From assembly GCA_021018815.1 (NCBI GenBank), contig JAITYX010000083.1, positions 1,302,001 through 1,366,000 on the forward strand: DNA of 64,000 nucleotides, written 5' to 3'. This stretch comes from Talinum fruticosum. Its lineage: Eukaryota; Streptophyta; Magnoliopsida; Caryophyllales; Talinaceae. The position numbers and the translations under genes are program-made. Positions 48,632 through 62,800 of the stretch are shown here, piece after piece. How positions within the stretch are numbered: position 1 is the stretch's first letter; every line of letters begins with the position of its first letter. The notes below the pieces were generated by a model, which was not told the origin of the DNA, did not search any database, and saw only the letters and a program-made list of their open reading frames with translations.

Positions 48632-51600
48632 TTTTATCAAACGATCGTATTATGCGCCGAAGATTTTTGCGTATGTTTTGTCCCCCTCCTGATTCTCGTT
48701 TTGTGATCCAGGAGATGCAAGCGAAACGCAGAAAACCGAAATTGATACTGTTGGAATTTTCACGGGGAGAGAGAGAGAGAGAGAGAGAGGCCCAGTTCAA
48801 TCGATGTGTGGGTGCCATTTATCGATTCTAAAATATGAAAGAAATGGGCACTCTAAGAGTGAGTTATGGGACCCAACAAAGATTTTTTTCTCTATTTTTT
48901 TTTTTTTTTTGTGTTGAGCTCAACAAAGTTTAATGAAGAATTTTTCAATCACCCTGTTAATTGAAGATTATAAAATATTATAGTATGAATTGTTTTAAAT
49001 CGATAAGAAATTGAAATGTATAGCATATCATATTTAATTTCTCAGTTTTGTTTATTTATTTATTTGAGATTATACTATCATATTTAGACTTGTTGTTTAT
49101 AAATAATCGAACTCAATTAATATATTCAATCTAACTTGGTAAAAGTTTTTGTAAAATTTGAATTGAATACATGATAGAAAAAGTTTAATGTGAGCTTTAT
49201 TACATATTCAATGCTGTATAAAATATGACCGAAAATAGTATATCTATTAAAACAATCTGATATTACCCGATTAATAATTTTAAATCTAATTTTATTTATC
49301 TATAAATATCAAAGATTAATTCTAATTTTAAATCGATTGATAAATAAAAATTAATAAAAGTCTTAGACCTCCACACACACATAGACACATGTTCTCTCTC
49401 TTTTATACCACATTAAAAATTAAAATATTAATTTATAAATTATTGTTATTATATTTTTAATTCCCCACATGATGAGAATAAAAGGTCATAAGTTCACAAG
49501 AACTTGACCCACCCTAGACTAGAATAGTAGAAGTCATTGGCATGGATTTTTGGGCACATTTTTAAAATGGTAAGTGGGTTCATCCACTAGGTCCTCTTTT
49601 CGGGATGTAAGTTTAGTGGGCTTGCGGATAGGTAAAAGGGTGCATAATCACCTGGTCTAAATCCAACGGAGGCCTAGCCTTGTCTTCAGGTCCATCAAAA
49701 ATTTATCAAAAGTCCATCAATTCTACGAAGAAAATTGTGACCACCAAAATTCAAACTATAGTCAAAAGTGTGAAAACTCCACTTTGGACAAATTTTCAAT
49801 TGAGATATTACGAAGCTCTTGGCTACATTTGTTTGATTTTTGAGGGGTCAAATTGTGGCCCTTTGGTTAGAATTTGTAAGCCACAAGAAAAAGTATGGGA
49901 TAGGTGGATGGTTGGATTATGGAAGAGAAAATTCCACGTGTCTCCCACCTATTCGTGTTCGTATATAAATAACAAGGGCCAGGGCTTGCAAAGGGTTCCC
50001 CTTTTTCTGCTCATTTGAGAACCTCACAAAAATGAATGGCACCCCATTTATTTATTTTTTGTAATATTTTAGTTTTCTTATTTTCCATGAAAAATATGGG
50101 GTGTCTTCACAAGGCCAACTTCTCTAGCCAGGCCCAAATCACATATTCCTGAAAAAAATTGTCCAAAAGCCCAACCCCCTTAGTTGGATGTTTTTTTTAA
50201 AAAAAAAAAGAAGAAGGTTTATCATAAATTGATGAGATTCTTGCTTTTCTAAAGTGTTTTTGTTCTTATGTGTTTAGTGATGGGAATCTAAGGGTTTGGT
50301 GCATCTACTTTCAAGGTAGGATATTTACATTGTTAGGACCCTTAAAAAGTTTCACGATATGGTATTTGTATCATTGTCGAATAAGTTATCTGTATTTTAT
50401 ATTATTTTTTTCATACAGAAAAAGTCGAAACGTATATTTATAGCGAATTTTTAATAAATTTAAAATTCGTGGAGGTACTTAATAATATTTTATAAATAGC
50501 AGAAGAAACATGTTATTTGTGCACAATTCAATGTTGGTTGTTATCGGTTATCATGCTATCAAGTATTAAATGTTCATATTTTCTTAAAATCTCCTATTCA
50601 GATGTTTTTATAAAAATAAACAATCAATATTTTTTGGAAGGTTTATTTGTAAAGTAGATAATCATTCCAATGGAATGAACTTATCATTTATTTTTTTATT
50701 ATCACTATCATCATCGTCATCTTATGATTTGGCTCATTGCCATCCCATTAGTTTTGACGGTCAAATTTACAGTGATGATGTCTCGAAAATTATTATTAGT
50801 CGAACTCCTGGTAATATACATATACTTACATTAATTTTACTTTAATATGACCTCTCTTTTTCGATATAAAAAATAAAAAACAACCCATAAAAAGCCCCAA
50901 AAAAAAACAAAAATGATTTACTCCAATTTTTTAGCAATAGCCTATGAGTTTTTTATTTTCTTTTTGGTGGATAATTTTGAGCTAGAAGAAGTACTACTCC
51001 ATAGAAGATGAAAGAAAAATAAGAAAAGTTAAATTAAAGAATAAAAAGAGAGAGTGGATTAGCTGGGGGAGGAAAAAAGAAGAGTTGTAAAGTATCGAGA
51101 GTGGTCCAAATTTTTGTCTTGTGTTGGCCATATGAATAAGCCCGTAATCACGTCCAGGTTCAAGTCCAGGTTCATTCATTTTTCATTTATGACCTTTTTT
51201 TTTCCAATTTATGGTATCGAGAAGTATTATTAATATCATTTTCTCCTAACTCGTACCGATCGAGTATTTCTTTCGATAACAATAGATCTCACTCATATAA
51301 GATTCGGGAAGATTTGAATATAAATAGTTTTACTGTTCTAAACACTTATGTTAAATATAACTACTCGGTGTTTATATAAATTTTTTTTTCAAATTTTTCT
51401 TTCATACTTTAATATTTATTTATATTATTAATTATTAAAAAATAATATAAACACAAAAGATCCACACACCACAAATCAACCTTTTTTGTTATGTGCATTT
51501 ACATCATATTTCCATTATACACTAGAAAATAAAAAAAAAGTAAAAGAAGCGATGAGATGACAAATGCATCCACGTAATATAACAAAAATCAAAAAGTGAT

Positions 51601-51801
51601 CCAAATAAATAATTATTTCTTTTTTCTTTGGCACACCAAAATTGCCGAGAAAATTCTCTTAAATATTTTGACTCGTCCTCTGTCACTGCACTTCGCTGCC
51701 CCTATATACACAGTTTTTATTTTTCATAGGACAAAAATTTCCTCATTTTCTCTGTTTTTCTCTTCCCTCTTCTCCCTCCTGCCCTCTCTCTGAATCCAAA
51801 A
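48632..51801. other. Divergent intergenic region between ApaG and PPT genes
   Basis: About 3.2 kb. The left end is the ApaG promoter and leader, and the right end the PPT promoter with pyrimidine-rich leader at about 51740-51800. The middle is AT-rich. A 112-codon frame at 49680-50018 has no family features and is treated as chance. Confidence 0.5.
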
Positions 51802-54800
51802 ATGCAGAGCAGTGCGATTTCGCTCTCTCTTTCAATACCTCTCATAAAATCTCGCCGAAACCCTAGTCGAGATTTTACCACCGTCAAGCTTTTCGACCCC
51901 TTCCATGCCTCCGCTTCTTCCCATTCTAAGCGTCTAACTGTTGCCAATTCTTCTGGCGAGAATTCCAGCTTCAATTCGACCCAAGGATCGCCGTTTTCTC
52001 TTTCATTTGACGGATTCTTTTCGAAGCCGGCGGTGATCTTAGGTAAGAGATCCGACGATGATTCGGTCGCTGTTAGAGCAACGGCGGTGCCGGAAACCGC
52101 CGGCGAGGTTCCGAAGGCCAGCTCGATTGGCCGGACGCTGGAGCTAGTGTTTTTGCTTGCGATGTGGTATCTCTTCAATATCTACTTCAACATTTACAAC
52201 AAGCAGGTTTTGAATCGCTTCTTTGTTCGAGATCCTGTTGATTTCAATGCTCATCTGAAAAGTGTTTCCATTCTTCATTTTTATGCGTGATCTTCGTTTT
52301 GTTTGGATGCCAAAAAAGGAGCGAAATTGTCGTTGATTATTACATTTATCGGCGATTCTGTTTCTATTTGTGGATTTTTTGTTTTCATGAATTATGAAGT
52401 TGAAGTTGAAGTTGATTTTGATGTTGCTAAAGACATTTTGGCTTTGTTTTTACTATATGAATTGGGCCTTTGGGTAATAAATTACGGAGACCAAGTAGAG
52501 GAGGAAAGAATACTGCCGACGGTGATGGAGTTGTTTGGTAGCATTGTTATATTTGTCATTGTTACTGTACATTATTTTTGTAAAAAACATTTTTGGTTCT
52601 TATTGCTAATTATACATTGGATGGTGAGAGAGAGAGAGACAATGATTCAGGTAGGGATGTGGATTCTATTTGCCTTCTAGGGTGGGTCTCTGGTCACTGT
52701 CAGATTTCTATGCAGAGTTGTCTAATTTGAGCCTCTATTGTGCCATTTTTGTTTCTTCGTGTCTAGGATCTAAAATGTGTACATTTCATTACTAGAGAGT
52801 TTACAGTATATAGGTATTTGGATGTTACCTTAAAGGGTACAGCTGAATTTTTTTTTTTTTTTTTGCTTTCAAGGGTAATAGAATTACGTAGCTGGTTGTA
52901 GGAGACTCTTTGAAGATTAATCCCTCGTGTTTAATTGAAGATTAAGCCCTCTTGTCTAATTAAATAGAAGAAAAGTTTCTCTACTGTATATCTGATATGA
53001 AGTGAGTAACGTCCACTGTAGCCGATGGGCGTCTTGTGTCTATCTTGTGCACTAGATAGTTGCTACTGACGCGTGGAGCAAAGTTTCGCTTGAATAACGT
53101 TGATGACTATATTTCGTACAGGTTTTGGAGGTGTTTCCATACCCTTGGACAATGAGTATGTTTCAATTTTCCATTGGGTCAGTCATCGTCCTTTTTATGT
53201 GGACGTTCAATATCTACAAGAAGCCCAAATTTAGCGCTACACAGGTAACTTAAAAGTCTGCTTCTGCAACTAATTTAAAGTACTCTTCATTCTGCAGTGT
53301 TTTTATTCATTATGACTTATGTTTCACAGCTAGCTGCCATCATGCCTTTAGCGATTGTGCACACTTTAGGCACCATCTTCACCATCATGAGTCTTGGTAA
53401 AGTGGCTGTATCATTTACTCACACGATTAAAGCAATGGAGCCATTTTTCACTGTTCTCCTTTCAACCCTGTTCCTGGGAGAGGTATGATTTCACGCCTTT
53501 CCATTTGTTCTGCTTTACTCCCTTGCTAGAATTGATGTTGAGGAAATAAAAGTTCCAGTGATGTTTGGAATAAGCCAACTGCAGAGAAACAATGCTTGAT
53601 TTATATTAGATTCATGCAATTGATGCAAGTTAGTGATGGTTTCTTTATGTGTGGCTTTTTTGTCTTGTTCATTTCATGAAGACGCCTACTCCTTGGGTGC
53701 TTTTTTCACTTTTACCAATTGTTGGAGGTGTGGCTCTTGCATCTGCGACTGAGGCATCTTTCAACTGGTTAGTAAATCTATATGCATGAAAAACCTAAGC
53801 TTTGCATCCAGATTGATCTGGGGGCTTGTCAATTGAGTCTATTCTTACTCACTGTCTGACTTTGTATTAATTATTTGATTGAAGGGCTGGATTCTGGAGT
53901 GCAATGGCTTCTAATTTGACAAATCAATCTCGTAATGTTTTTAGCAAGGAACTCTTGGTGAAGGAAGAGGTAATAATAAGTGCTTTGGGTGGCCTTTTTT
54001 TTTTAAAAAAAACACTACATAGAAAACTCCCTTGTGGATACTGGATCCCTTTGACTTTGGTCTCCTTAATTGAGTTTGATTGTATAAATGTAATTTCTCT
54101 GTTCTCGATTCTTTTTAGTACATATAATGCCTTTTCCTTTTCTTCATGATTGAGCGATGGCATGTTAATTGATTATATTTGTTTTGTTTGACAGGAATCA
54201 CTGGACAATATCAACCTTTTCTCCATAATAACAATCATGTCATTTATACTTCTAGCCCCAGCGACCATTTTCATGGAAGGTATCAAGTTTACGCCCGCAT
54301 ATCTGGAGGCCGCTGTAAGTTAACCTCTCTGTAGCCATTCCCTTCAGACTCTTGAACGGGTTTTTACCATGCTTGTGCGTCTTGACTTATTGTATCTTTT
54401 CATTCATCGTGGCAGGGTTTGAATGCTCACCAAGTACTCTCAAGGTCTTTCCTCGCTGCTCTGTGCTTCCATGCTTATCAGCAGGTACTGTAATTTTTGC
54501 TTTTTATTGTTTCTTCGTTTTTTCCCGTTATTTTTGTTTCATATTATGTTTTCCATGTCATGCCTTCTTCGGTTGGTTTACTTTGTCAGGCACCATTTAT
54601 TCATTTTGTTGCTTTTTTGTCCTTTCTTATTTCTGAACTCTGCCTTTTGGTATCCATTTTTTAATTTCTAGGTGAGAAGTGTGTGACGGAATCAATATAT
54701 TCATTCATAATGTTATGTTGTGACTTTAGAAACAAGATTCAAGACCTGACATAGGTGCCCTTTCTAAGGATTAATTTTCTCATTTTGCCCGTAAAACAAA

Positions 54801-55307
54801 AGGAAAGGGATGACTTACCTCTTGTCCAGGCCAAATGTCTTTGCTGATCTATATTCTATCTTTTTGTCCTTGTTCATGTGCTGCTAAATGCTAATACTTC
54901 TTTTCCTCAGAATGAATTTCTTTCTAGAGCGCTAATTGATGCATAATGTCTTACATCGATTTACATGTTCCATGATTCTTTTAGGTCGCTTACATGATCT
55001 TGCAAAGGGTATCTCCAGTTACACATTCTGTTGCCAACTGTGTAAAGCGCGTGGTTGTCATCGTCAGCTCTGTAATTTTCTTTAGAACACAAGTTTCACC
55101 TATCAATGCTCTCGGTAAGGTTTATTTCCTTTCTCGTGGACCCAATTTACCTTCTCCTTCATATGAACATAATGATGTTGGCCAACACGGTGCAGTGCTC
55201 ACAAGAAATCCCTATTCTCCCAATTTGCAGGCACTGGTATAGCACTTGCTGGAGTTTTCTTGTATTCCAGGGTAAAGCGTATAAAGGCAAAGCCAAAGAC
55301 AACTTAA
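51802..55307 (+). CDS. PPT: Plastid phosphoenolpyruvate/phosphate translocator
   Basis: Nine exons, 51802-52206, 53122-53244, 53330-53482, 53682-53767, 53885-53969, 54195-54314, 54416-54484, 54985-55114 and 55231-55307, join to 415 aa (Arabidopsis PPT1 is about 408). PPT exchanges cytosolic PEP for phosphate across the inner plastid envelope, feeding the shikimate pathway. It has a Ser/Arg-rich transit peptide ([19 protein letters not shown]), then [124 protein letters not shown], and a Lys-rich C terminus. The SRNVF...DNINLFS blocks favour PPT over the triose-phosphate translocator, as does the VFPYPWT segment. Confidence 0.94.
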
Positions 55308-56932
<1,625 letters not shown>

Positions 56933-57640
56933 AGGCTGTTCATTTTTTGCGTTTATAAAAACGTTTATAATAGTTAACGACTTATAACAACTCGTAACAG
57001 TCAAACGCTAATCATAATAGTTCATAACAGCTAACTTCAGTTAATTATAACCACTCATAACAGCTTCATAATAGCTCGTAAACAGACTCATAATACTCTA
57101 CTCGTAACAGCTAACAACTAATTTTTAACATCTAAAACGAATATGCCCTTATAATAGAAATCGAAATTAAATTTTCTAGTTATTTTTTTCCAACATAAGG
57201 CCTGTTTGTTGTGACGTTTATAACAGTGTTTATAACAGTTAACAGCTTGTAACAATTAGTTTTTAACAACTAAAACGAACATGTCCTAAGAATACCAACT
57301 GAAATTAAAATTTCTATTATGTTTTCTCGACAAAAGGCCTATTCATTTTAGCATTTATAACAACGTTTATAACAACTAACAATTACTTTTTAACAACTAA
57401 AATGAACATGCCTTAAGAATACACACTGAAATTAAAAATTTTTAATTATTTTTCCCCAACATAATGCCTATTTGTTTTAGCGTTTATAACAGTTAACAAC
57501 TCGTAACAGCTTAAATGTTAACCGTAATAAATCGTAATAGTTAGTTTCAGTTAATTGTACCAACTTATATAGCTCGTAATATCTTATAACAACTAAAAAC
57601 TAATCGAAACAACTCATAACATCTAAAACGAACCGGATAA
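56933..57640. repeat. Tandem array of MITE-like units
   Basis: Four units start at about 56933, 57199, 57336 and 57465 with (G)GCCTGTTTGTTTTAGCGTTT or a variant. Each contains TTTATAACAGTTAACA repeats and closes with AACTAAAACGAACATGCC, which is the inverted repeat of the start. They are joined by a conserved AT-rich linker (GAATACACACTGAAATTAAA and similar). The array looks like one transposon end pair amplified in tandem. No coding capacity. Confidence 0.75.
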
Positions 57641-57945
57641 TCAAAAGTCATAATATTAAAAATCACATATGGAGGAAGTATTGCTCAAAGAATTTCTGAC
57701 GTGGAAGTACATAACACAAGTAAAAAACATTCAAAATATGGTAACATTTGTTTGGCTCTTCCCCCTTTCTATATCAAACTTCAGACTTTTAGCTCTAAAT
57801 TTATTTGGAAAATAATAAGTGAAACCCCTCGTAGCCTTCTCTCTTGGCAACAAGAGGCAACAAAAAGCTCATCTTCCAAACTCACCATTTTATTCCTCTC
57901 TTTGGCTTCATGTAGTGAACAACTACAGGCATCCTCTGTAATAAT

Positions 57946-59830
57946 TCACAGATTAACTTGGTTAATCATCTCCACCAAATCAAGCTCTTTCTTCACCTCA
58001 CAATGCATAACTGAACCGAAATCAATCTGGGCATCAATCAGATTCTCAGATGAGGTTTTCCCCTGATCATGATCATGATCATAACAAATCCCACCATTTT
58101 CATTCTCTTCATTGGATGCACCCTCGAGCAGAGAATCGAAGCTACTGTCTTCGAACATCTGGGTATCGAAATTGAAATCTGGTACCTCACTGAAATCATA
58201 TTCTGGTGGGTTTAACTCCTCGCTCGAGCCAGAATCAGAGGACCCCGTTTGATCAGTCTTTGATGACAGACAATTTTTTCCTGTGGTAATGTTATTAGAG
58301 GAGGAGGAGGAGGGCTTCTTCCTACAACCAGCATTGATAACTTCAGGGGCTAAGCTCTTGATGTAGTCCTGTAAAAGAGAACTTTGTCTTGGGTACTTTG
58401 ATCTGCATTTTCTCCTTGCAAATTGCTTTCTCTTTGTTGCATTCCAATGGTTTTTGATTGAGTTCTCTGTCCTTCCTGGTAGCCTCTTGGCAATTTCTGC
58501 CCATTTGTTTCCTATTTCTGCATGGGCTTTTATGAGAATCCTGTCCTCTTCTTCACTCCACACATCTTTCTGACAAAAAAATGACAAAAATATAAATTAT
58601 GCCTAAAATTTCATTCCCGAACGTATTTTTTTAAACAACGGCCTCTACATCATTATACTCATGTTCAACATGTATTACCAATAAGTTATGTAGTTTGTTA
58701 TTGATCGTTGTCTAATTTTCCGATAGGATAATCGGATCTAGAAATTTAAGGCAACATCTCTTAATTACTTATATGGGAATCATTATGGTGACAAATGTAC
58801 AAAAGTATATACGTTGTTTTTGGCCTAAAGAGATAATAAAAAGAAGGGAAACTATATTTAAAAGTATATACCTTGATGTCAGGCCTTAAATGGTTGTGCC
58901 ATCTCTCCCTGCATTGCTTCCCAATCCTTCCATTCAACACTTGTGCAATTTGAGACCATTTTCTCACTCCATAACGCTCCACCAATTGAATCAAGAGTCT
59001 ACATTCTCATCAAAAGACATCCAAAGCAAATTGCATAAGCCCTCTAAATATATTTTTTTAAAAAAAATTGAAAATTAAGTCAATTTCAAAAAAATAAATA
59101 AACGATACATATTCTGATATTGGAAGTTATTATAGGACAGTCTCATCTAAGACAAAACGAAAGTTAAAAAGAGATTGATCATAAGAATATTGAATGTTGA
59201 CCTGTCTTCTTCTATAGTCCATTGACCCTTGACTATATTGGTTTTCTTCTTACGGCCTCGCCCTCCTTTTTTCACCATGGTTGTGGTCGACAGAGTGTTG
59301 GCCGCGGCCATAGCCATGTCGTTTTTAAGGCTGGTGCATGAGCCTTCATCGGCTGCTTGGTATTTTGTAGGGCATAAGTCATAGTAGTTGAAGTGATTAT
59401 GGGTTTGAAAACTTGAATTATTCATCACATTGATGGGAGGAACCATTTGAGAATGCCCTAAAACCATAAGTGATCCCCCACTTTGATTGAAGTTGTCCAT
59501 GAGAGGAATCAATGCACCATTGTTGTTTCCTCCATGGGGTTTGGACTCATAGAAATCAAAGTTTTGTAAACCCTCCAATGAAGAATTATCAAAAGGGTCC
59601 AAACAAGTTGGTTGCAAGGAGAATATGGGATTTGATGAGGAGGAAGATCCATTGAGATTGAAGCTCTCAAAAGGGTTAAGATCTTGGAGGAAACTTGTGT
59701 CTTTTGATGAGGGAGCACTCTCCATAGAGAACTCATCTCCAGGTTTTGGAAAATTCTCAGGGAAAAACAAGGGTGGATGAGAGGAAAGATTTTCCCTATA
59801 CTTTGGATCAAAATCCATCAAGAAGGGCAT
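57946..59830 (-). CDS. R2R3-MYB transcription factor, MYB98-like
   Basis: Three exons on the minus strand, 59830-59202, 58998-58872 and 58569-57946, with GT-AG borders join to 459 aa. The R2 repeat is KGQWTIEEDRLLIQLVERYG through CRERWHNHLRPDIK, and R3 is KDVWSEEEDRILIKAHAEIG through NSIKNHWNATKRK, each with the spaced tryptophans. R2/R3 borders fall at the exon junctions. The Cys/Arg-rich KRKQFARRKCRSKYP after R3, the following LLQDYIKSL, and the N-terminal SFLQDLNPF and DFYESKP blocks match the MYB98/MYB64/MYB119 group, known in Arabidopsis for synergid and embryo-sac functions. It is nuclear and DNA-binding by inference. The MYB domain lies C-terminal of a long acidic and Asn/Ser-rich N-terminal half, the opposite of most R2R3-MYBs but typical of this group. 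Confidence 0.92.
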
Positions 59831-62800
59831 AAAGGGGTATGAGAAGGGTAGAGGGGTACTGAGAATAACTATGGAGAATCAGGTCGGTTTATCTACGAAT
59901 GCTTTCGACGTACGTTTTTATTTCTGCTTGCTCAACATACGACAAAGGATATACATAGGTATTTATATATCACAGTAGATGAATAAATAGTTGATCTCCA
60001 ACATATTCGACGGCTGATGTCGCTTATAAAATATGAAAATCTCAAGATCTTGAAAAGCACTTCGAGTGTGAATTAATCGTACTCCGATAAACTCAAATAT
60101 TATGTAGTGTTTTAATTTAAATATGGAGTTGACAAGGTAAAATGTAAGGTTTGCATTTAATCTTAAGGATATATGAACAATTACTCTGATTTTCTCAAGT
60201 AAATAAATGCACAATTAAAGATGGTGAGAGTTACATGTTACCAAAACATGGTCAAGAAGAGGAAGACTTGGATTAGTTACATTTAAATCATAGTAATTAA
60301 GACACATTATGTAGATTGAGTGGTCTAAATTCTTTCAAGTTTGTCTTTGTTGCCTAAATTGGCAACAATGCAATTAGAAATGGTAGTTTGATTCACATTC
60401 GACAAAAAATACATCAGATTTATTAGACTCGGATAAAGGGTCATATTCAATCTAACTATTCATCCCTCGATAGTACGTAGTAGATTGAAAATTTGGGAAA
60501 CTTAGACTTTTAAACGGAGCAAAGAGCTTTTCGAGCCTTTGTATTTTTTCTGATTATATATCATTATATTTATGTAATTCAGAAAATAAAATTTATAACC
60601 TTCAACCCCTTCAAAAAAAAAAAACTCTGGTTGGGAGAATTCCTGCATAAACTTTCATAAAGCAATAGGACACATTTTTCTTGTTATTGTTAAATTTGTA
60701 GACTAATTTATTAGCATGAGTCATTATATTTTTGTTGAATTAATAATTAATGTGTTGAACCTGAAATTTATACATTTAAAACCCTTTTATTTAGCTAATT
60801 TAGTTCGTAATAAATGTCGTTTTTATTTGATTTTATTATAATTTTTTTAAAAAATAAAAATAAGAAGAACTAACCAAAATAAAACAACCAATTTGACTCT
60901 AATTATTAGATATTCACTTTTAGCTTTTCTTTCAGAGTACACCCAGATTATTTAAAGAGTAGCAAATTTACGAGTAAAATTGGGCCTGACCCAACTCGTT
61001 GACCCGAATCCTATGTCAGTTTGTAATTGAGGAGGCATAATTGTATCGTGGACCCCTTAACATATTATAATTTGCGCACCTCCAAAAAACAAAAAGCTTT
61101 TGGGAAAATATAGAAAAGAGTTGAAGTGGACGATATATCTGGATCCGATCCATGGAAAAACGGGCCGAATATCTCAAAAGAAAATACAAGACATTATGAC
61201 TAAATTGGGCCAAAAATACGACCCAGGCCCATTTTACAATCTTAAGAGTAAATGGCTCAGCCCATGTCTTGCAAATTACAATCAACCCAACCGCTTGTCC
61301 ATCTGACATTACCATCAATGGGCTGGCAAAATTTTATCCCCCAGATCCGATTGCCTGAATTTGTAATCCGAAAAGAATCTGACTCAGGCAAACTTTTTTA
61401 TTTGAATTTTAAATAAGGTCTTTATAATTTTTTTCCATTTCTATTGTCCAAACCTGACTTTATATGGACGTTAGATTTAGACTAATTTGATTTATTCGGC
61501 AAAAAAATCGAGCATGAAGAAAAAATTTCACTTGAATTTTGGACATTCTCTGATTTAAATGTGACCCATACCTATATTTTTTTTTTTCATCCTAACAATC
61601 ATAGGTGCAAGTTGCAAGTAGCAGTTAGTTTAGCGGTTAAAGATTATCGATGGTTATGATTAGCAGTTACTAGTTAGCGTTCATGAGTTATGAGTGGTTA
61701 CCAACCTGTTATGATTAGCGGTTAGCGGTTAGCGGTTAACGATTACCGTGTAAAGCTTATATGATTTTTTTTTTTTTTAAAAAACTTAGGCTACAAGTGA
61801 TGATTGAAAGTAACATATGACAAATACCTTGTTTGATGAAGTTGTTAGAATGGTGGGGATTTTTAATCCAAATACCATCTACTTCACTTCATCCTTGGAT
61901 TATTTTGCCTCCCACAACATCCCCAAAAAATTAAAAAAATTCATGTTATCTCCGACACAAATGATGTGTGATAGTCATTGTGATTAATTTAGACAAGTGA
62001 GTGACAGCATCATGATTGAGAATACTAGGGCAAGGCCAATTTTTATTTATTTATTTTTTTTGAAAGGGGTAAGTACATTAATAATAGGAAGCCCTTCTCA
62101 TAAAGGTTCTACCTATGTTGTCCTTCATGAGAATGGAGAGGAGATGAGGGGAGGAGGAAAAATAAACCGACACGAACGAGAGACAGTAATAAGCCCGGAT
62201 CTCGCAACTCAATCCGCGACTCTATTCCCTTCTCTCGTATGTATGCTTGAATGACAACTTTTCTACATATACTAGGACAAGGCCAATTGGCACTACACTA
62301 TTAACAAAGTTCCATGGATGGCACACAATATTTCCATTTTATAAATAAATAAATAAAAGGTAGATCATTTTTTTACCATAGGGTGATAATAAATGTCTTA
62401 TCACGATGCACAATATATTTTTAAGTGTTTTGTAATAGTATAGATTTAATACGTTATATATAATCTAAAATTGGATATGCTTATGAATTTTTGTCTGATT
62501 TTTAAATTTGAATATAAGATTTTTTATATTTTTATTTTCTAAATTTAATTTTGCCTCAAGTTTAAACTTGTCCAATTATTTGACCGGGAAAAACCAGAGT
62601 GTAGAACAGAGAGAGAGAGAGTGTGTCAAGGATGTAATTCCAAATCATGAATGAGAGGAAGGGAGGATGAACTTAGCTGAAAAGAAACAGCAGGACAAAA
62701 GTTTGAGGCACATCATGATGATCATGGTGATCAACTAGGCTAGAGAATGACAAGAAAACTGAAATGGGGTCTCTATAGCTGTTATCACTCTTTATCATGA

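Noticed and set aside
49680..50018. 112-codon plus-strand frame
   Set aside because: It has no recognised domain or start context and no splice partners; it is probably chance.
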